Below the pieces are notes generated by a model. It saw only the letters and a list, made by a program, of their open reading frames with translations, did no database searches and had not been told where the DNA came from. Shown here piece after piece: positions 1-7,985 of a stretch of DNA of 64,000 bases. The stretch is from positions 62,001 to 126,000 of the forward strand of contig CBDBUY010000003.1 of assembly GCA_965212145.1 (NCBI GenBank). Direction: 5' to 3'. The DNA is from JAAEPI01 sp965212145. GTDB taxonomy: Bacteria; Bacteroidota; Bacteroidia; Cytophagales; Cyclobacteriaceae. The translations under genes were made by a program, and so were the position numbers. Each line of letters begins with the position of its first letter. The stretch's first letter is position 1.

Positions 1-2
1 AG

Positions 3-944
3 ACCGATTATTTATTAGGTGTTTATGATGGTCATCGAATGGGTGGGCTGAGATTTAAGCTTGATCCTGAAGGATCATTCTTGAGCGATGATGAAAGACA
101 AGCCAGTCCACCATGGACATCCATCAGAGACCTTGAACAAATAAGCTTGAGACTTGAAGAGGAGGATGCAATTGACAACCCGCAGTACTTACAGTGGTTG
201 AATATGTTGGTGAATCCTGGATCGTCCCTCGGAGGGGCAAGACCAAAAGCTAGTGTCCTTGATCCAGACAACCATCTTTGGATTGCTAAGTTTCCAAGTC
301 GAAAAGATGAAGGTGACATTGGTGCCTGGGAAATGGTCACCTATGATATGGCCATAGCCGCCAGTGTTAACATGGCGGAGTGCCAGGCTCGAAAGTTCTC
401 TAGTGATCACCATACCTTTCTAACTAAAAGGTTTGACAGAACTTCAAACGGCAAGCGTTTACACTTCACATCGGCGATGACTCAGCTTGGTTATACCGAT
501 GGAGCAGATGCTGCAGCTGGAGTGAGCTACCTGGAATTGGTTGAATTTATCACCAGTAATGGAGCCAACGTGACAGCTGATCTGGAAGAGCTCTGGAGGA
601 GGATTGTTTTTAATATTTGTGTTTCCAATACTGATGATCACCTGAGGAATCATGGTTTCATTTTGACCAATGGAGGGTGGATCTTATCACCGGCTTTCGA
701 TATCAATCCGGTTGAAACCGGAACTGGTTTGAAGTTGAACATTTCCGATGATGACAATGCGCTTGACCTGGATCTAGCCATGGAGGTTCATGAATATTTC
801 AGGCTGGATGGTAAAAGAACAAGTGATATCATTAAAACTGTAAAAAGCTCAGTTAGAAAATGGTCTGATATTGCAAATAAATATGGGATATCGAGAGCTG
901 AACAGGAGCTTAAAGCACCTGCCTTTGAAAGAGCTTTGAGCTGA
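3..944 (+). CDS. HipA-family Ser/Thr kinase, 5' end outside window
   Basis: C-terminal ~314 residues of a HipA-type kinase, the toxin of type II HipBA systems. The frame is open from base 3, so the true start lies upstream. Visible motifs are the P-loop-like GGARPKA, the substrate-fold TKRFDR, the catalytic loop SNTDDHLRNHGF and the metal-binding AFDINP. In E. coli, HipA phosphorylates glutamyl-tRNA synthetase; the target here is unknown. Any HipB partner would lie upstream, out of view. The C-terminus looks complete. It converges on a second HipA gene at 8747-10051, so the two kinases bracket the RHS cassettes. Confidence 0.88.
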   Translation, partial: TDYLLGVYDGHRMGGLRFKLDPEGSFLSDDERQASPPWTSIRDLEQISLRLEEEDAIDNPQYLQWLNMLVNPGSSLGGARPKASVLDPDNHLWIAKFPSRKDEGDIGAWEMVTYDMAIAASVNMAECQARKFSSDHHTFLTKRFDRTSNGKRLHFTSAMTQLGYTDGADAAAGVSYLELVEFITSNGANVTADLEELWRRIVFNICVSNTDDHLRNHGFILTNGGWILSPAFDINPVETGTGLKLNISDDDNALDLDLAMEVHEYFRLDGKRTSDIIKTVKSSVRKWSDIANKYGISRAEQELKAPAFERALS

Positions 945-1048
945 TGGGACAAGGGTCGGGGAGTCTATTACGACCTAAAAAACGCAAAGTCCGATTCAGG
1001 GTTTGAGCCCCAGTAGAAAAGGTCGAATGCGATGCGCAGAACTACATA

Positions 1049-2800
1049 TTGTATACGTATGATGCGGCCGGGATTAAGCTCAAGCAGGAGGTGTACAAGA
1101 ACGACTCACTATGGACGGAGCGAGCGTATGTGGGTGAGTTTTTCTACGAAAACGACACACTGAAATTCATCCAAAACGAAGAAGGAAGAGTGGTCGTGGA
1201 TGTGGTAAACAACGAACTGGACTATCAGTATCACCTGAAAGACCACCTGGGCAACACACGCGTCACATATAGCACCACACCTGAGAGCTATGTGGTGAAA
1301 GCCACGATGGAAGACATCAATTACGTAGTGGAAGATCCGTTGTTTGAACCGTACAATCCTGTGCAGCGAAACGGGCCCCCTGCAGGCAATACTTCGGCTA
1401 AAGTAGCCCGGCTGAATACGAATGAGTCCGGCGATGGTAGTACGTTCAACGGCCAGGTAGAACTCAAGAGCATGTTTGAGGTGAACAAAGGAGATACGCT
1501 GAAGCTCTCCGTGAAAGCGTATTATGAAAATGACCCGATTGTGGACGGCATGCTGTCTGCTGCGGAGATGTTTGCGGCCATACTGGCTGGAGGCGAAGGA
1601 GGAAATGTGGCCGGGGAAGGTGCCACACTGGCCAACTCCACGCTGGACGAAAGTGCCGTCTCGGCGATGAACACCAACAAGTCTGCCAGCTCCGAAGACG
1701 ATGTGCCGAAAGCCTTTATCAATTACATGTTGTTTGATAAAGACATGACCTACATCACGTCCGGGTTTATCCAGATCAGCTCAGGGGCCAAAAACCTCTG
1801 GGAAACGGTGGAGTTCCCAGCACCGATCACCATAGAACAAAATGGCTATGCGCTGGTGTACGTCTCCAACGAAACCAATGCTGCCTGTGTGGTGGATTTC
1901 GATGACCTGACGATAGAGCACGCGAAAACGCCGATTGTTTTTGCTTCAGACTATTACCCATTCGGACTTGAGTACAATGGGTTCTCCAGAAATTACTCAC
2001 AGAAGGTACGGTTCAAATTCCAGGAGCAGGAACACGATGAAGAAACCGGATGGATAGCCTTCAAATGGAGAAATCACCAACCGGAGATAGGGCGGTTCTT
2101 TAATGTGGATCCACTTGCCGAGGATTATTATTATAATTCACCTTATGCATTTAGTGAGAATGCGGTAACAGGGCATAGAGAGCTAGAAGGATTGGAGAAA
2201 CTTAAAGTTGCCATCAGCAAATTCATTTATAAAGAAAATAAGGACGCCACAATTACTTATGATAAAAGTGGAAAGAAGCACGTAAAAGAAAATGGAATTT
2301 ATAACAAGACCTTATCGAAAGTTCCTGAAAGTGGCTCTAATTATGACGGGATGTCTTTTGACTATGACATATCATCAGGTGAAATATCAAATAAAAAATA
2401 CAGGGAGACGGGGGGAACATGGATCGACAGGGTTCTTGATAGTTTTGCATTTGGTGATTCCAATTATGTTAATCATGACTTGAGTTCGAATGAAAATAAG
2501 AATGGATCTAGCCTATCAGGTGATTTTGACGGGACAGATTTCAAATTGTCATTTAATATGGATGATGGAATTCTTAATATTCAGGGATCAAGCGAAGGTG
2601 CTGATGGAGGATTTGTAATTAAGATAGGAGAGGTAAATGGTTATTCCGGTTTTTCTGTAATCAATGGATGGTTGGAGAAAAACAAATCTATAAAAGTTAC
2701 TGTTGATGATAACAATAACGTTATTTTCAATAATCAAGAAGAAAGTGATAAAAAAGAAGAAGATGAGAAGGAAATCCCTGTTTCAAATAAACAAAATTAA
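1049..2800 (+). CDS. RHS-repeat C-terminal cassette 1, 5'-truncated, variable tip
   Basis: The frame opens after a stop at 1004-1006 and begins in the middle of an RHS motif (YTYDAAGIKLKQEV), so the N-terminal shell is missing. No convincing start codon is visible; TTG at 1049 is only nominal and this may be a silent relic. RHS core hallmarks follow: KDHLGNTRV, SDYYPFGLEYNGFSR and EIGRFFNVDP. After about residue 383 comes a ~200-residue tip unlike the other two cassettes, with no recognised catalytic motif and a charged C-terminus. In polymorphic-toxin RHS proteins this tip is the effector. A two-TM protein gene starts 12 bases after the stop, as an immunity gene would. Confidence 0.75.
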   Translation: MYTYDAAGIKLKQEVYKNDSLWTERAYVGEFFYENDTLKFIQNEEGRVVVDVVNNELDYQYHLKDHLGNTRVTYSTTPESYVVKATMEDINYVVEDPLFEPYNPVQRNGPPAGNTSAKVARLNTNESGDGSTFNGQVELKSMFEVNKGDTLKLSVKAYYENDPIVDGMLSAAEMFAAILAGGEGGNVAGEGATLANSTLDESAVSAMNTNKSASSEDDVPKAFINYMLFDKDMTYITSGFIQISSGAKNLWETVEFPAPITIEQNGYALVYVSNETNAACVVDFDDLTIEHAKTPIVFASDYYPFGLEYNGFSRNYSQKVRFKFQEQEHDEETGWIAFKWRNHQPEIGRFFNVDPLAEDYYYNSPYAFSENAVTGHRELEGLEKLKVAISKFIYKENKDATITYDKSGKKHVKENGIYNKTLSKVPESGSNYDGMSFDYDISSGEISNKKYRETGGTWIDRVLDSFAFGDSNYVNHDLSSNENKNGSSLSGDFDGTDFKLSFNMDDGILNIQGSSEGADGGFVIKIGEVNGYSGFSVINGWLEKNKSIKVTVDDNNNVIFNNQEESDKKEEDEKEIPVSNKQN

Positions 2801-2812
2801 AAGTTGTACGCT

Positions 2813-3145
2813 ATGAGATTATTTAAAATCTTGATAACCATTGTTGTTCTGATTACCGGTCTTTTGTTCTGGTTTCAACTCGATACAATAAGTTATCTTC
2901 AGAAAGATGGAAATGAAATGAAAATTGACATCAATAATGGTGTTAACAATGTTATAGTAATTTCTGACTCACTAAATAGACTTAAAGAATCCAAATATTT
3001 TGTGAATCATATCGAGAATAAACTCGACAAACAGGATGATTCCTTAAGGACGTCAACAATAACTTCTGTGGTCTTAATTGTTCTTTACGTTATTTCAATT
3101 GTGCTTCTTGTGGGTAAAAAGAAAATATTCCAACACATGCGCTAG
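2813..3145 (+). CDS. Small two-TM membrane protein, putative immunity partner of cassette 1
   Basis: About 110 residues. The chosen start is ATG at 2813 (MRLFKILITIVV); an in-frame TTG lies 9 bases upstream. There are two hydrophobic segments, near residues 5-22 and 80-100, around a polar ~55-residue loop, and a basic C-terminal tail (GKKKIFQHMR). No family is recognised. Its place directly behind the variable RHS tip is the standard position of an immunity gene in RHS modules. A membrane location would fit an effector acting at the inner membrane. The immunity role is inferred from position only. Confidence 0.6.
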   Translation: MRLFKILITIVVLITGLLFWFQLDTISYLQKDGNEMKIDINNGVNNVIVISDSLNRLKESKYFVNHIENKLDKQDDSLRTSTITSVVLIVLYVISIVLLVGKKKIFQHMR

Positions 3146-3235
3146 GGTGTCCCGAGTGACGAAATAGAATAGTAAAACCAAAACGATATTAAACCCGACG
3201 AAACCCTTTGCCTAAATCTAAAAATCAGTTATTTA
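3146..3235. other. Flank preceding the insertion, similar to the flank of cassette 3
   Basis: AT-rich spacer with no gene seen. Its end (about 3212-3246, CTAAAAATCA followed by CAGTTATTTAAG) matches bases 5825-5860 ahead of cassette 3 except for a 6-base indel, so both cassettes once shared this upstream sequence. Confidence 0.55.
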
Positions 3236-3299
3236 AGATAAAATGATAGAAAGTGTCCGACATATAGCCCTGATGCTCCCCTTAGGCCGGGGAGGCCTT

Positions 3300-3342
3300 A
3301 CTTTCTGTCTTGACACAGAAAGTAACAAAGAAGTCAAGGCTT
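3300..3342 (+). repeat. Stem-loop repeat, copy A (loop CTTGAC)
   Basis: Perfect 9-bp stem ACTTTCTGT/ACAGAAAGT closes loop CTTGAC (3309-3314). A linker AACAAAGAA leads to GTCAAG, the exact complement of the loop. The layout is shared with copies at 3623, 8200 and 8285. Confidence 0.65.
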
Positions 3343-3622
3343 GGCGTCTTTTGCGGAAAATGAGGTTTGATTGTCTAATGAAATCCAAACTCACCCCAAG
3401 TGCCTTGGGGTTCAAACATGGCTTTCAACGCAATACAGGTCTAGCCTCATTTTCTTTTCGCAAAAGCCTCCTAGGCCATTCCTTCGCGCTATGCGCGATT
3501 GAGCAAAACTTCAATGGATGTTATTGGCCGTCAAGGCCATTAGATCAAACGATCGGTGCGGCTGGAGGCCAGCATACCCGGGCGTGTACGGGTCATGTGC
3601 GGCTGATAGGTGATTATGCTGG

Positions 3623-3667
3623 CTTGATTTTTCTTTGCTTCGTTTCTTTTCATCTAAGGAAAAGAAA
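3623..3667 (-). repeat. Stem-loop repeat, copy D (inverted)
   Basis: Read on the minus strand: stem TTTCTTTTC/GAAAAGAAA, loop CTTAGAT, linker with GCAAAGAAAA, then ATCAAG. The loop pairs with ATCAAG if one A is bulged. It sits near the right end of the insertion, facing copy A near the left end. Confidence 0.5.
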
Positions 3668-3720
3668 TGAAGGAGCCGCCCGGCGATTGAGGGCTTGGAG
3701 ATCTGATAACATTAGATAAA

Positions 3721-3922
3721 ATGACCAACCCCTTCCCATATCCTCAACCTTCGACTGCACCCGCACCAGGGATGGAGGCATTGTTGGAGCCCGTTGCAGG
3801 TGTGGCGTTGGCCGGCGACTGCCGAGAGCCCGGCCGCCTGCTTGCGGAGGTCGGGCGTGGACAGGCGGAGGTGCCCAGGGGATTTTGGTTCAATGGCCGA
3901 GTAGAACTCAAACACATGTTTG
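3721..3922 (+). repeat. GC-rich leader repeat, copy 1
   Basis: About 200 bp, clearly richer in G+C than its surroundings, encoding the first ~66 residues of cassette 2. It matches 5857-6058 with only about six differences, much closer than the two cassettes match elsewhere. It joins RHS sequence at the codons for FNGRVELK. It has no signal peptide and no recognised domain. Confidence 0.7.
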
Positions 3923-5250
3923 GGGTGAACAAAGGAGATACGGTGAAGCTCTCCGTGAAAGCATATTATGAAAATGACCCGATTGTGGACGGCATGCTGT
4001 CTGCTGCCGAGATGTTTGCGGCCATACTGGCGGGTGGCGAAGGAGGAAATGTGGCCGGGGAAGGTGCTACACTGGCCAACTCCACGCTGGACGAAAGTGC
4101 CGTCTCGGCGATGAACACCAACAAGTCTGCCAGCTCCGAAGAAGATGTACCGAAAGCCTTTATCAATTACATGTTGTTTGATAAGGACATGACCTACATC
4201 ACGTCTGGGTTTATCCAGATCAGCTCAGGGGCCAAAAACCTCTGGGAAACGGTGGAATTCCCAGCACCGATCACGATAGAACAAAATGGCTATGCGCTGG
4301 TATACGTCTCCAACGAAACCAATGCTGCCTGTGTGGTGGATTTTGATGACCTGACGATAGAGCACGCGAAAACGCCGATTGTTTTTGCTTCAGACTATTA
4401 CCCCTTCGGACTTGAGTACAATGGATTCTCCAGAAACTACTCACAGAAGGTACGGTTCAAATTTCAAGACCAAGAATCCGATGAAGAAACAGGATGGATA
4501 GCCTTTAAATGGAGAAATCATCAGCCTGAAATTGGAAGGTTCTTTAATTTGGATCCTTTGGCGGAAGATTACTATTATAATAGTCCATATGCGTTTAGTG
4601 AGAATAAATTAGTTGGCCATGTTGAATTGGAGGGGTTAGAGTCATTAGAATCTAAAAGCAATCCATATATAAGATCTCTTTTGTCAGAACCTGTTCAATC
4701 CCAGGCAAGAAAAGTTAATGAGGAATCAAAAGATATGATCACAGGTAGTATTACCGTACAAGGAGGAGGCATTGGATTTGATGCCACGATAGGGCCTATT
4801 CAGACCCGTCTGCATGCTAGAACAGGTTCAATTTCCTTTTTCGGTGACTCGGATGGAGATTTTGGAATGAATATGAATTCAGGTAATATATCCGCGGCTG
4901 CCACTGTTACTGGTTATGGCTTAAATGGTTCAATTACGGGACCTAACGCAACAGTATATAACGAAAATGGTGATGCAAAATCAGATGCGTCATTATCACA
5001 AACTTCACTTGATGCTTCTGGTAAGAAAGGTGATGGAAAATTCTCCACCTCACTTCTTTCATTAGGTAAATTTGGATTCGGACTATCATTAGGTAATTTG
5101 GCATTTCAGGTAAAAGCGGATACGCAAGCCTTCGTCAATTATATCGAAGAGAGTGCTAACCTTTTTTCGGCTTATGTCACCGACGTTTTTGATCTAAATA
5201 GTAGTGAGAATAGAAAAGTAGAAGAAGTACAACGAAATAATCAACAATAA
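3721..5250 (+). CDS. RHS C-terminal cassette 2, chimeric, glycine-rich tip
   Basis: 509 residues. Residues 1-56 come from the GC-rich leader (MTNPFPYPQPSTAP). Residues ~57-300 are RHS core nearly identical to cassette 1 (SDYYPFGLEYNGFSR, EIGRFFNLDPLAED). From ~307 to the end is a different tip rich in Gly, Ser, Ala and Asn with alternating hydrophobic stretches and no catalytic motif that I recognise; a membrane-active role is possible but unproven. The protein has no Sec signal and lacks the RHS shell, so it is probably an orphan cassette rather than a deployed toxin. A lipoprotein gene begins 1 base after the stop. An insertion at 3247-3724 separates it from its ancestral upstream region. 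Confidence 0.72.
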   Translation: MTNPFPYPQPSTAPAPGMEALLEPVAGVALAGDCREPGRLLAEVGRGQAEVPRGFWFNGRVELKHMFGVNKGDTVKLSVKAYYENDPIVDGMLSAAEMFAAILAGGEGGNVAGEGATLANSTLDESAVSAMNTNKSASSEEDVPKAFINYMLFDKDMTYITSGFIQISSGAKNLWETVEFPAPITIEQNGYALVYVSNETNAACVVDFDDLTIEHAKTPIVFASDYYPFGLEYNGFSRNYSQKVRFKFQDQESDEETGWIAFKWRNHQPEIGRFFNLDPLAEDYYYNSPYAFSENKLVGHVELEGLESLESKSNPYIRSLLSEPVQSQARKVNEESKDMITGSITVQGGGIGFDATIGPIQTRLHARTGSISFFGDSDGDFGMNMNSGNISAAATVTGYGLNGSITGPNATVYNENGDAKSDASLSQTSLDASGKKGDGKFSTSLLSLGKFGFGLSLGNLAFQVKADTQAFVNYIEESANLFSAYVTDVFDLNSSENRKVEEVQRNNQQ

Positions 5251-5251
5251 T

Positions 5252-5716
5252 ATGAAAATCGTAAAATCCCTATTCGTTCTAGCCCTCGTATTGGCTCATT
5301 TTTCTTGTGGATCTCAGTCCGATGCAGTTAAATTGGAGGATCCAGAAAAAATCGTAACGCAGTTTCTGGAGATTTACAGTGAAGAAGGTGTCGACCAAGG
5401 TCTGAAGTATTTATTCGAATATAATCCATGGATTAACAACTTTGAATCACTATCAACCAGATTATTGGAATTGACATCTCAAATTGGCATGTTAAAAGGA
5501 AGTGATTTAATCGTAACAAAAAAAATTGGCAATGCTATGATTATGTTTTCATATCTGATGAAGTATGAAAGGCAACCCATTCGCTTTAATATTACCTTTT
5601 ATAGACCAGGAACCAATTGGCAGGTTCAAGACTTTAGGTATGATGATGAATTAATACAAGAATTAATATCGTCAGGCGAAGCTTATAGACTCAAAGAAAA
5701 CATTCCAGACTATTAG
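5252..5716 (+). CDS. Lipoprotein, putative immunity partner of cassette 2
   Basis: 154 residues with a hydrophobic signal (MKIVKSLFVLALVLAHF) and a lipobox ending SC at Cys19, followed by GSQSD, so a lipid-anchored envelope protein is expected. The mature part is a mixed alpha/beta-looking domain without a recognised family. It could be an NTF2-like fold, given its length and its C-terminal strand pattern (IRFNITFYRPGTNWQVQDF), but this is a guess. The start lies one base after the cassette 2 stop (TAA-T-ATG), implying translational coupling. Its position suggests immunity, and a lipoprotein would fit an effector acting in the periplasm. Confidence 0.65.
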   Translation: MKIVKSLFVLALVLAHFSCGSQSDAVKLEDPEKIVTQFLEIYSEEGVDQGLKYLFEYNPWINNFESLSTRLLELTSQIGMLKGSDLIVTKKIGNAMIMFSYLMKYERQPIRFNITFYRPGTNWQVQDFRYDDELIQELISSGEAYRLKENIPDY

Positions 5717-5856
5717 AAGGTTAGCCTCTTGTCCCGCAAGAAATCCAGCGTGGCGGTAAAAGGGTAAGGTTTTGACTAACTAAAAAAATGAAAAACATGA
5801 AAAATCATAGGATGGAATTTTTTGCTAAAAATCAAAATTCAGTTATTTAAGATAAA
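5717..5856. other. Spacer with ancestral upstream sequence of the leader
   Basis: No gene seen. Bases 5825-5860 carry the uninterrupted form of the site that is split by the insertion ahead of cassette 2. Confidence 0.5.
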
Positions 5857-6058
5857 ATGAGCAACCCCTTCCCATATCCTCAACCTTCGACTGCACCCGC
5901 ACCAGGGATGGAGGCATTGTTGGAGCCCGTTGCAGGTGTGGCGTTGGCCGGCGACTGCCGAGAGCCCGGCCGCCTCCTTGCGGAGATTGGGCGTGGACAG
6001 GCGGAGGTGCCCAGGGGATTTTGGTTCAACGGCCGAGTAGAACTCAAGCACATGTTTG
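5857..6058 (+). repeat. GC-rich leader repeat, copy 2
   Basis: Second copy of the ~200-bp leader found at 3721-3922. Here it is continuous with the AT-rich upstream sequence ending AGATAAAATGA. Confidence 0.7.
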
Positions 6059-7443
6059 GGGTGGACAAGGGCGATACGGTGAAGCTCTCGGTGAAGGCGT
6101 ACTACGAGAACGATCCGGCCACAGATGCGATGCTGAGTGCGGCGGAGATGCTGGCGCAGATCCTGATGGGCGCAGAGGGCGGTCCGGCGGCTGGTGAGGG
6201 CGCCAGTGTGTCGAACTCCACATTGGATGAGAGCGCAGTGGCAGCCATGAATGCCAACAAATCTGCTAGTGCGCAGGAGGACGTGCCCAAGGCATTCCTC
6301 AATTACATGTTCTTCGATGAAGACATGACGTTCGTGACTTCCGGGTTTGTGCAGATAACCGGGGCGGCCAAGAACCTGTGGGAGAATGTGGCATTCGCCA
6401 ATCCCATTGTGATAGAAGAGAACGGCTATTTCTTAACGTATGTGAGCAATGAGACGAATGCAGCGAGTGTGGTAGACTTTGATGACCTGACGGTCACGCA
6501 TAGCAAGACGCCCATTGTGCAAGTGGATGATTACTATCCCTTTGGGTTGACGTTTAATAGTTTTACGAGGAGTTATAGTACGCCGCAGAGGTATAAGTAT
6601 AATGGAAAGGAAGAGCAGGAAGAATGGGGTGTTCTTGATTTTGAAGCGAGAATGTATGATTCTTGGTTGGGAAGATTTACAACGATGGATCCTCATACAG
6701 AAAGTTACTACTCCATTAGTGCTTACTCTTCCTTTGCAAATAATCCAATGAAGTTTATCGATCCCACAGGCAGGGATATCTTGTACTGGCAATATGATGC
6801 TGAGAATGAAAAATGGAATCAAGTAGGCTATGACAAACTGGATGAAAAGACCCAGAAAGCATTAGAAACATTTGCCAAGACCAAGGCGGGGAATGCGTTT
6901 ATTAGCCAATTTGCAAAGAAGGGTGATAAAGTTGGAGAAGTTGAATTTACCGAAGATGGGAAATTTGCTCAGCACAACTGGAATTTTGGAGAGTATCAAT
7001 CAATAGGGAATGAGGGGTATACCGACCTTCCTATTGGAGACGATTTTTCTGGGCCATATGTTGATCCAGGTAAGGTTAATTTCTATACCAACATAAACAC
7101 GAATATGTCAAATGACTCTGATCTGAATATGGCTGAGACAATTGGTCATGAAGTGTTTTTGCATTTAGATCCCTATATTCCTGCTTATTTAGAAGCTTTT
7201 GAAGAGAACGGAAGCCAAGGGGTTTATAATGAAGGCCAAAAGAACAAAAAGGAAAACTATAAAGGATACAAGGATCACCTTGCACAGGGAGAGAAATCTA
7301 AGTTTGCTAGGAAATATTATGAGTTTGTTAATCAGCTAAAATCTGTCTTCAACCCGTCATCTGTGCAGAGGCATGTTGAAAAGGAGCGGAAGAAAAATTA
7401 TGACGCTGGAAAGAGGCATCAGAAAAGAGCAACAGGAAATTGA
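5857..7443 (+). CDS. RHS C-terminal cassette 3 with HExxxH-containing tip
   Basis: 528 residues. After the leader comes RHS core related to, but clearly diverged from, cassettes 1 and 2. The classical RHS-associated end is present: DYYPFGLTFNS, YKYNGKEEQEE, LDFEARMYDSWLGRF and NPMKFIDPTGRD. From ~308 onward is a 220-residue tip with GHEVFLHLD (His431, Glu432, His436), a HExxxH spacing like some metal-dependent toxin folds, and a later His474 (KDHLAQ) that might be a third ligand. Residues 490-528 are very basic. A zinc-dependent effector is inferred, not shown. There is no signal peptide and no RHS shell. A lipoprotein gene follows within 3 bases. Confidence 0.74.
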   Translation: MSNPFPYPQPSTAPAPGMEALLEPVAGVALAGDCREPGRLLAEIGRGQAEVPRGFWFNGRVELKHMFGVDKGDTVKLSVKAYYENDPATDAMLSAAEMLAQILMGAEGGPAAGEGASVSNSTLDESAVAAMNANKSASAQEDVPKAFLNYMFFDEDMTFVTSGFVQITGAAKNLWENVAFANPIVIEENGYFLTYVSNETNAASVVDFDDLTVTHSKTPIVQVDDYYPFGLTFNSFTRSYSTPQRYKYNGKEEQEEWGVLDFEARMYDSWLGRFTTMDPHTESYYSISAYSSFANNPMKFIDPTGRDILYWQYDAENEKWNQVGYDKLDEKTQKALETFAKTKAGNAFISQFAKKGDKVGEVEFTEDGKFAQHNWNFGEYQSIGNEGYTDLPIGDDFSGPYVDPGKVNFYTNINTNMSNDSDLNMAETIGHEVFLHLDPYIPAYLEAFEENGSQGVYNEGQKNKKENYKGYKDHLAQGEKSKFARKYYEFVNQLKSVFNPSSVQRHVEKERKKNYDAGKRHQKRATGN

Positions 7444-7445
7444 TT

Positions 7446-7985
7446 ATGAGGTATTTAAAATTCTTTTTGATAGGTTCATTAGCTTTTAGCTGTTCAGTCG
7501 GCAATTCTGAAAGAACCACCGCATTCTATTTACATCAAGATCAAGATGAAATCATTGGGTATTTGATGAGAGAATACGAAATGACAGATCAGGCTATTCA
7601 TGTCAAAACGACTCATGTTAAAATGGATAGATCTACTTTCAGTAAAATTGATAACTATCTTATTACCGAATTTGGTTTGAATATTAAGTTAAAATCGACC
7701 ATTCAACCTTTTATTAAGCATCAATCAATAGGTGACTGTGTCCAGCACCGCAATGGATTAGACAATCAAGTCAATAGCTGTTACCTGGGTATTGTTGTTT
7801 TTGAAGGAGAAAGTGATCTCCTAAAATTTTCCTATTCTGAGGAAGTTATAGACGGTGCTGATTTTGAAAGTTATTATCGTCAGAATTACGTCCTGGTGGC
7901 TAGATACCATTTAGATGGCACGGTTGAGAAAATGATTCCTGAGAATCAGGTTCCTTCTGAGATTTTATCCACATTTTATCAGTAA
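7446..7985 (+). CDS. Lipoprotein, putative immunity partner of cassette 3
   Basis: About 179 residues from ATG 7446 (MRYLKFFLIGSLAFSCS). An in-frame TTG at 7440 overlaps the cassette 3 stop as TTGA and is an alternative start. The signal peptide ends in the lipobox LAFSC. The mature domain has two cysteines near QSIGDCVQHRNG and NSCYLG, which could form a disulfide. No family is recognised. It is the third small envelope protein to follow an RHS tip in this array, which supports a cognate immunity role. Confidence 0.65.
   Translation: MRYLKFFLIGSLAFSCSVGNSERTTAFYLHQDQDEIIGYLMREYEMTDQAIHVKTTHVKMDRSTFSKIDNYLITEFGLNIKLKSTIQPFIKHQSIGDCVQHRNGLDNQVNSCYLGIVVFEGESDLLKFSYSEEVIDGADFESYYRQNYVLVARYHLDGTVEKMIPENQVPSEILSTFYQ

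Larger units (their letters stand above)
3247..3724. mobile_element. Non-coding MITE-like insertion with 11-bp target-site duplication
   Basis: AGATAAAATGA occurs at 3236-3246 and again at 3714-3724, framing a 467-bp segment. The homologous site before cassette 3 carries the same flanks and only one copy (5850-5860), so it serves as the empty site. The segment holds oppositely oriented hairpin repeats at 3300-3342 and 3623-3667, a perfect central hairpin (ACCCCAAG-TGC-CTTGGGGT, 3393-3411), and an imperfect inverted pair at about 3344-3366 and 3446-3470. It encodes no transposase, so mobilisation would have to be in trans. Clear terminal inverted repeats were not found. Confidence 0.62.

Noticed and set aside
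3243..3719. 158-residue open frame between cassettes 1 and 2
   Set aside because: It spans the hairpin-rich insertion, its codons are dictated by the inverted repeats, and it has no recognisable domain.
3721..7443. Active T6SS or T9SS effectors
   Set aside because: The cassettes have no signal peptide, no T9SS C-terminal domain, no PAAR or VgrG adaptor and no RHS shell, so deployment cannot be claimed.
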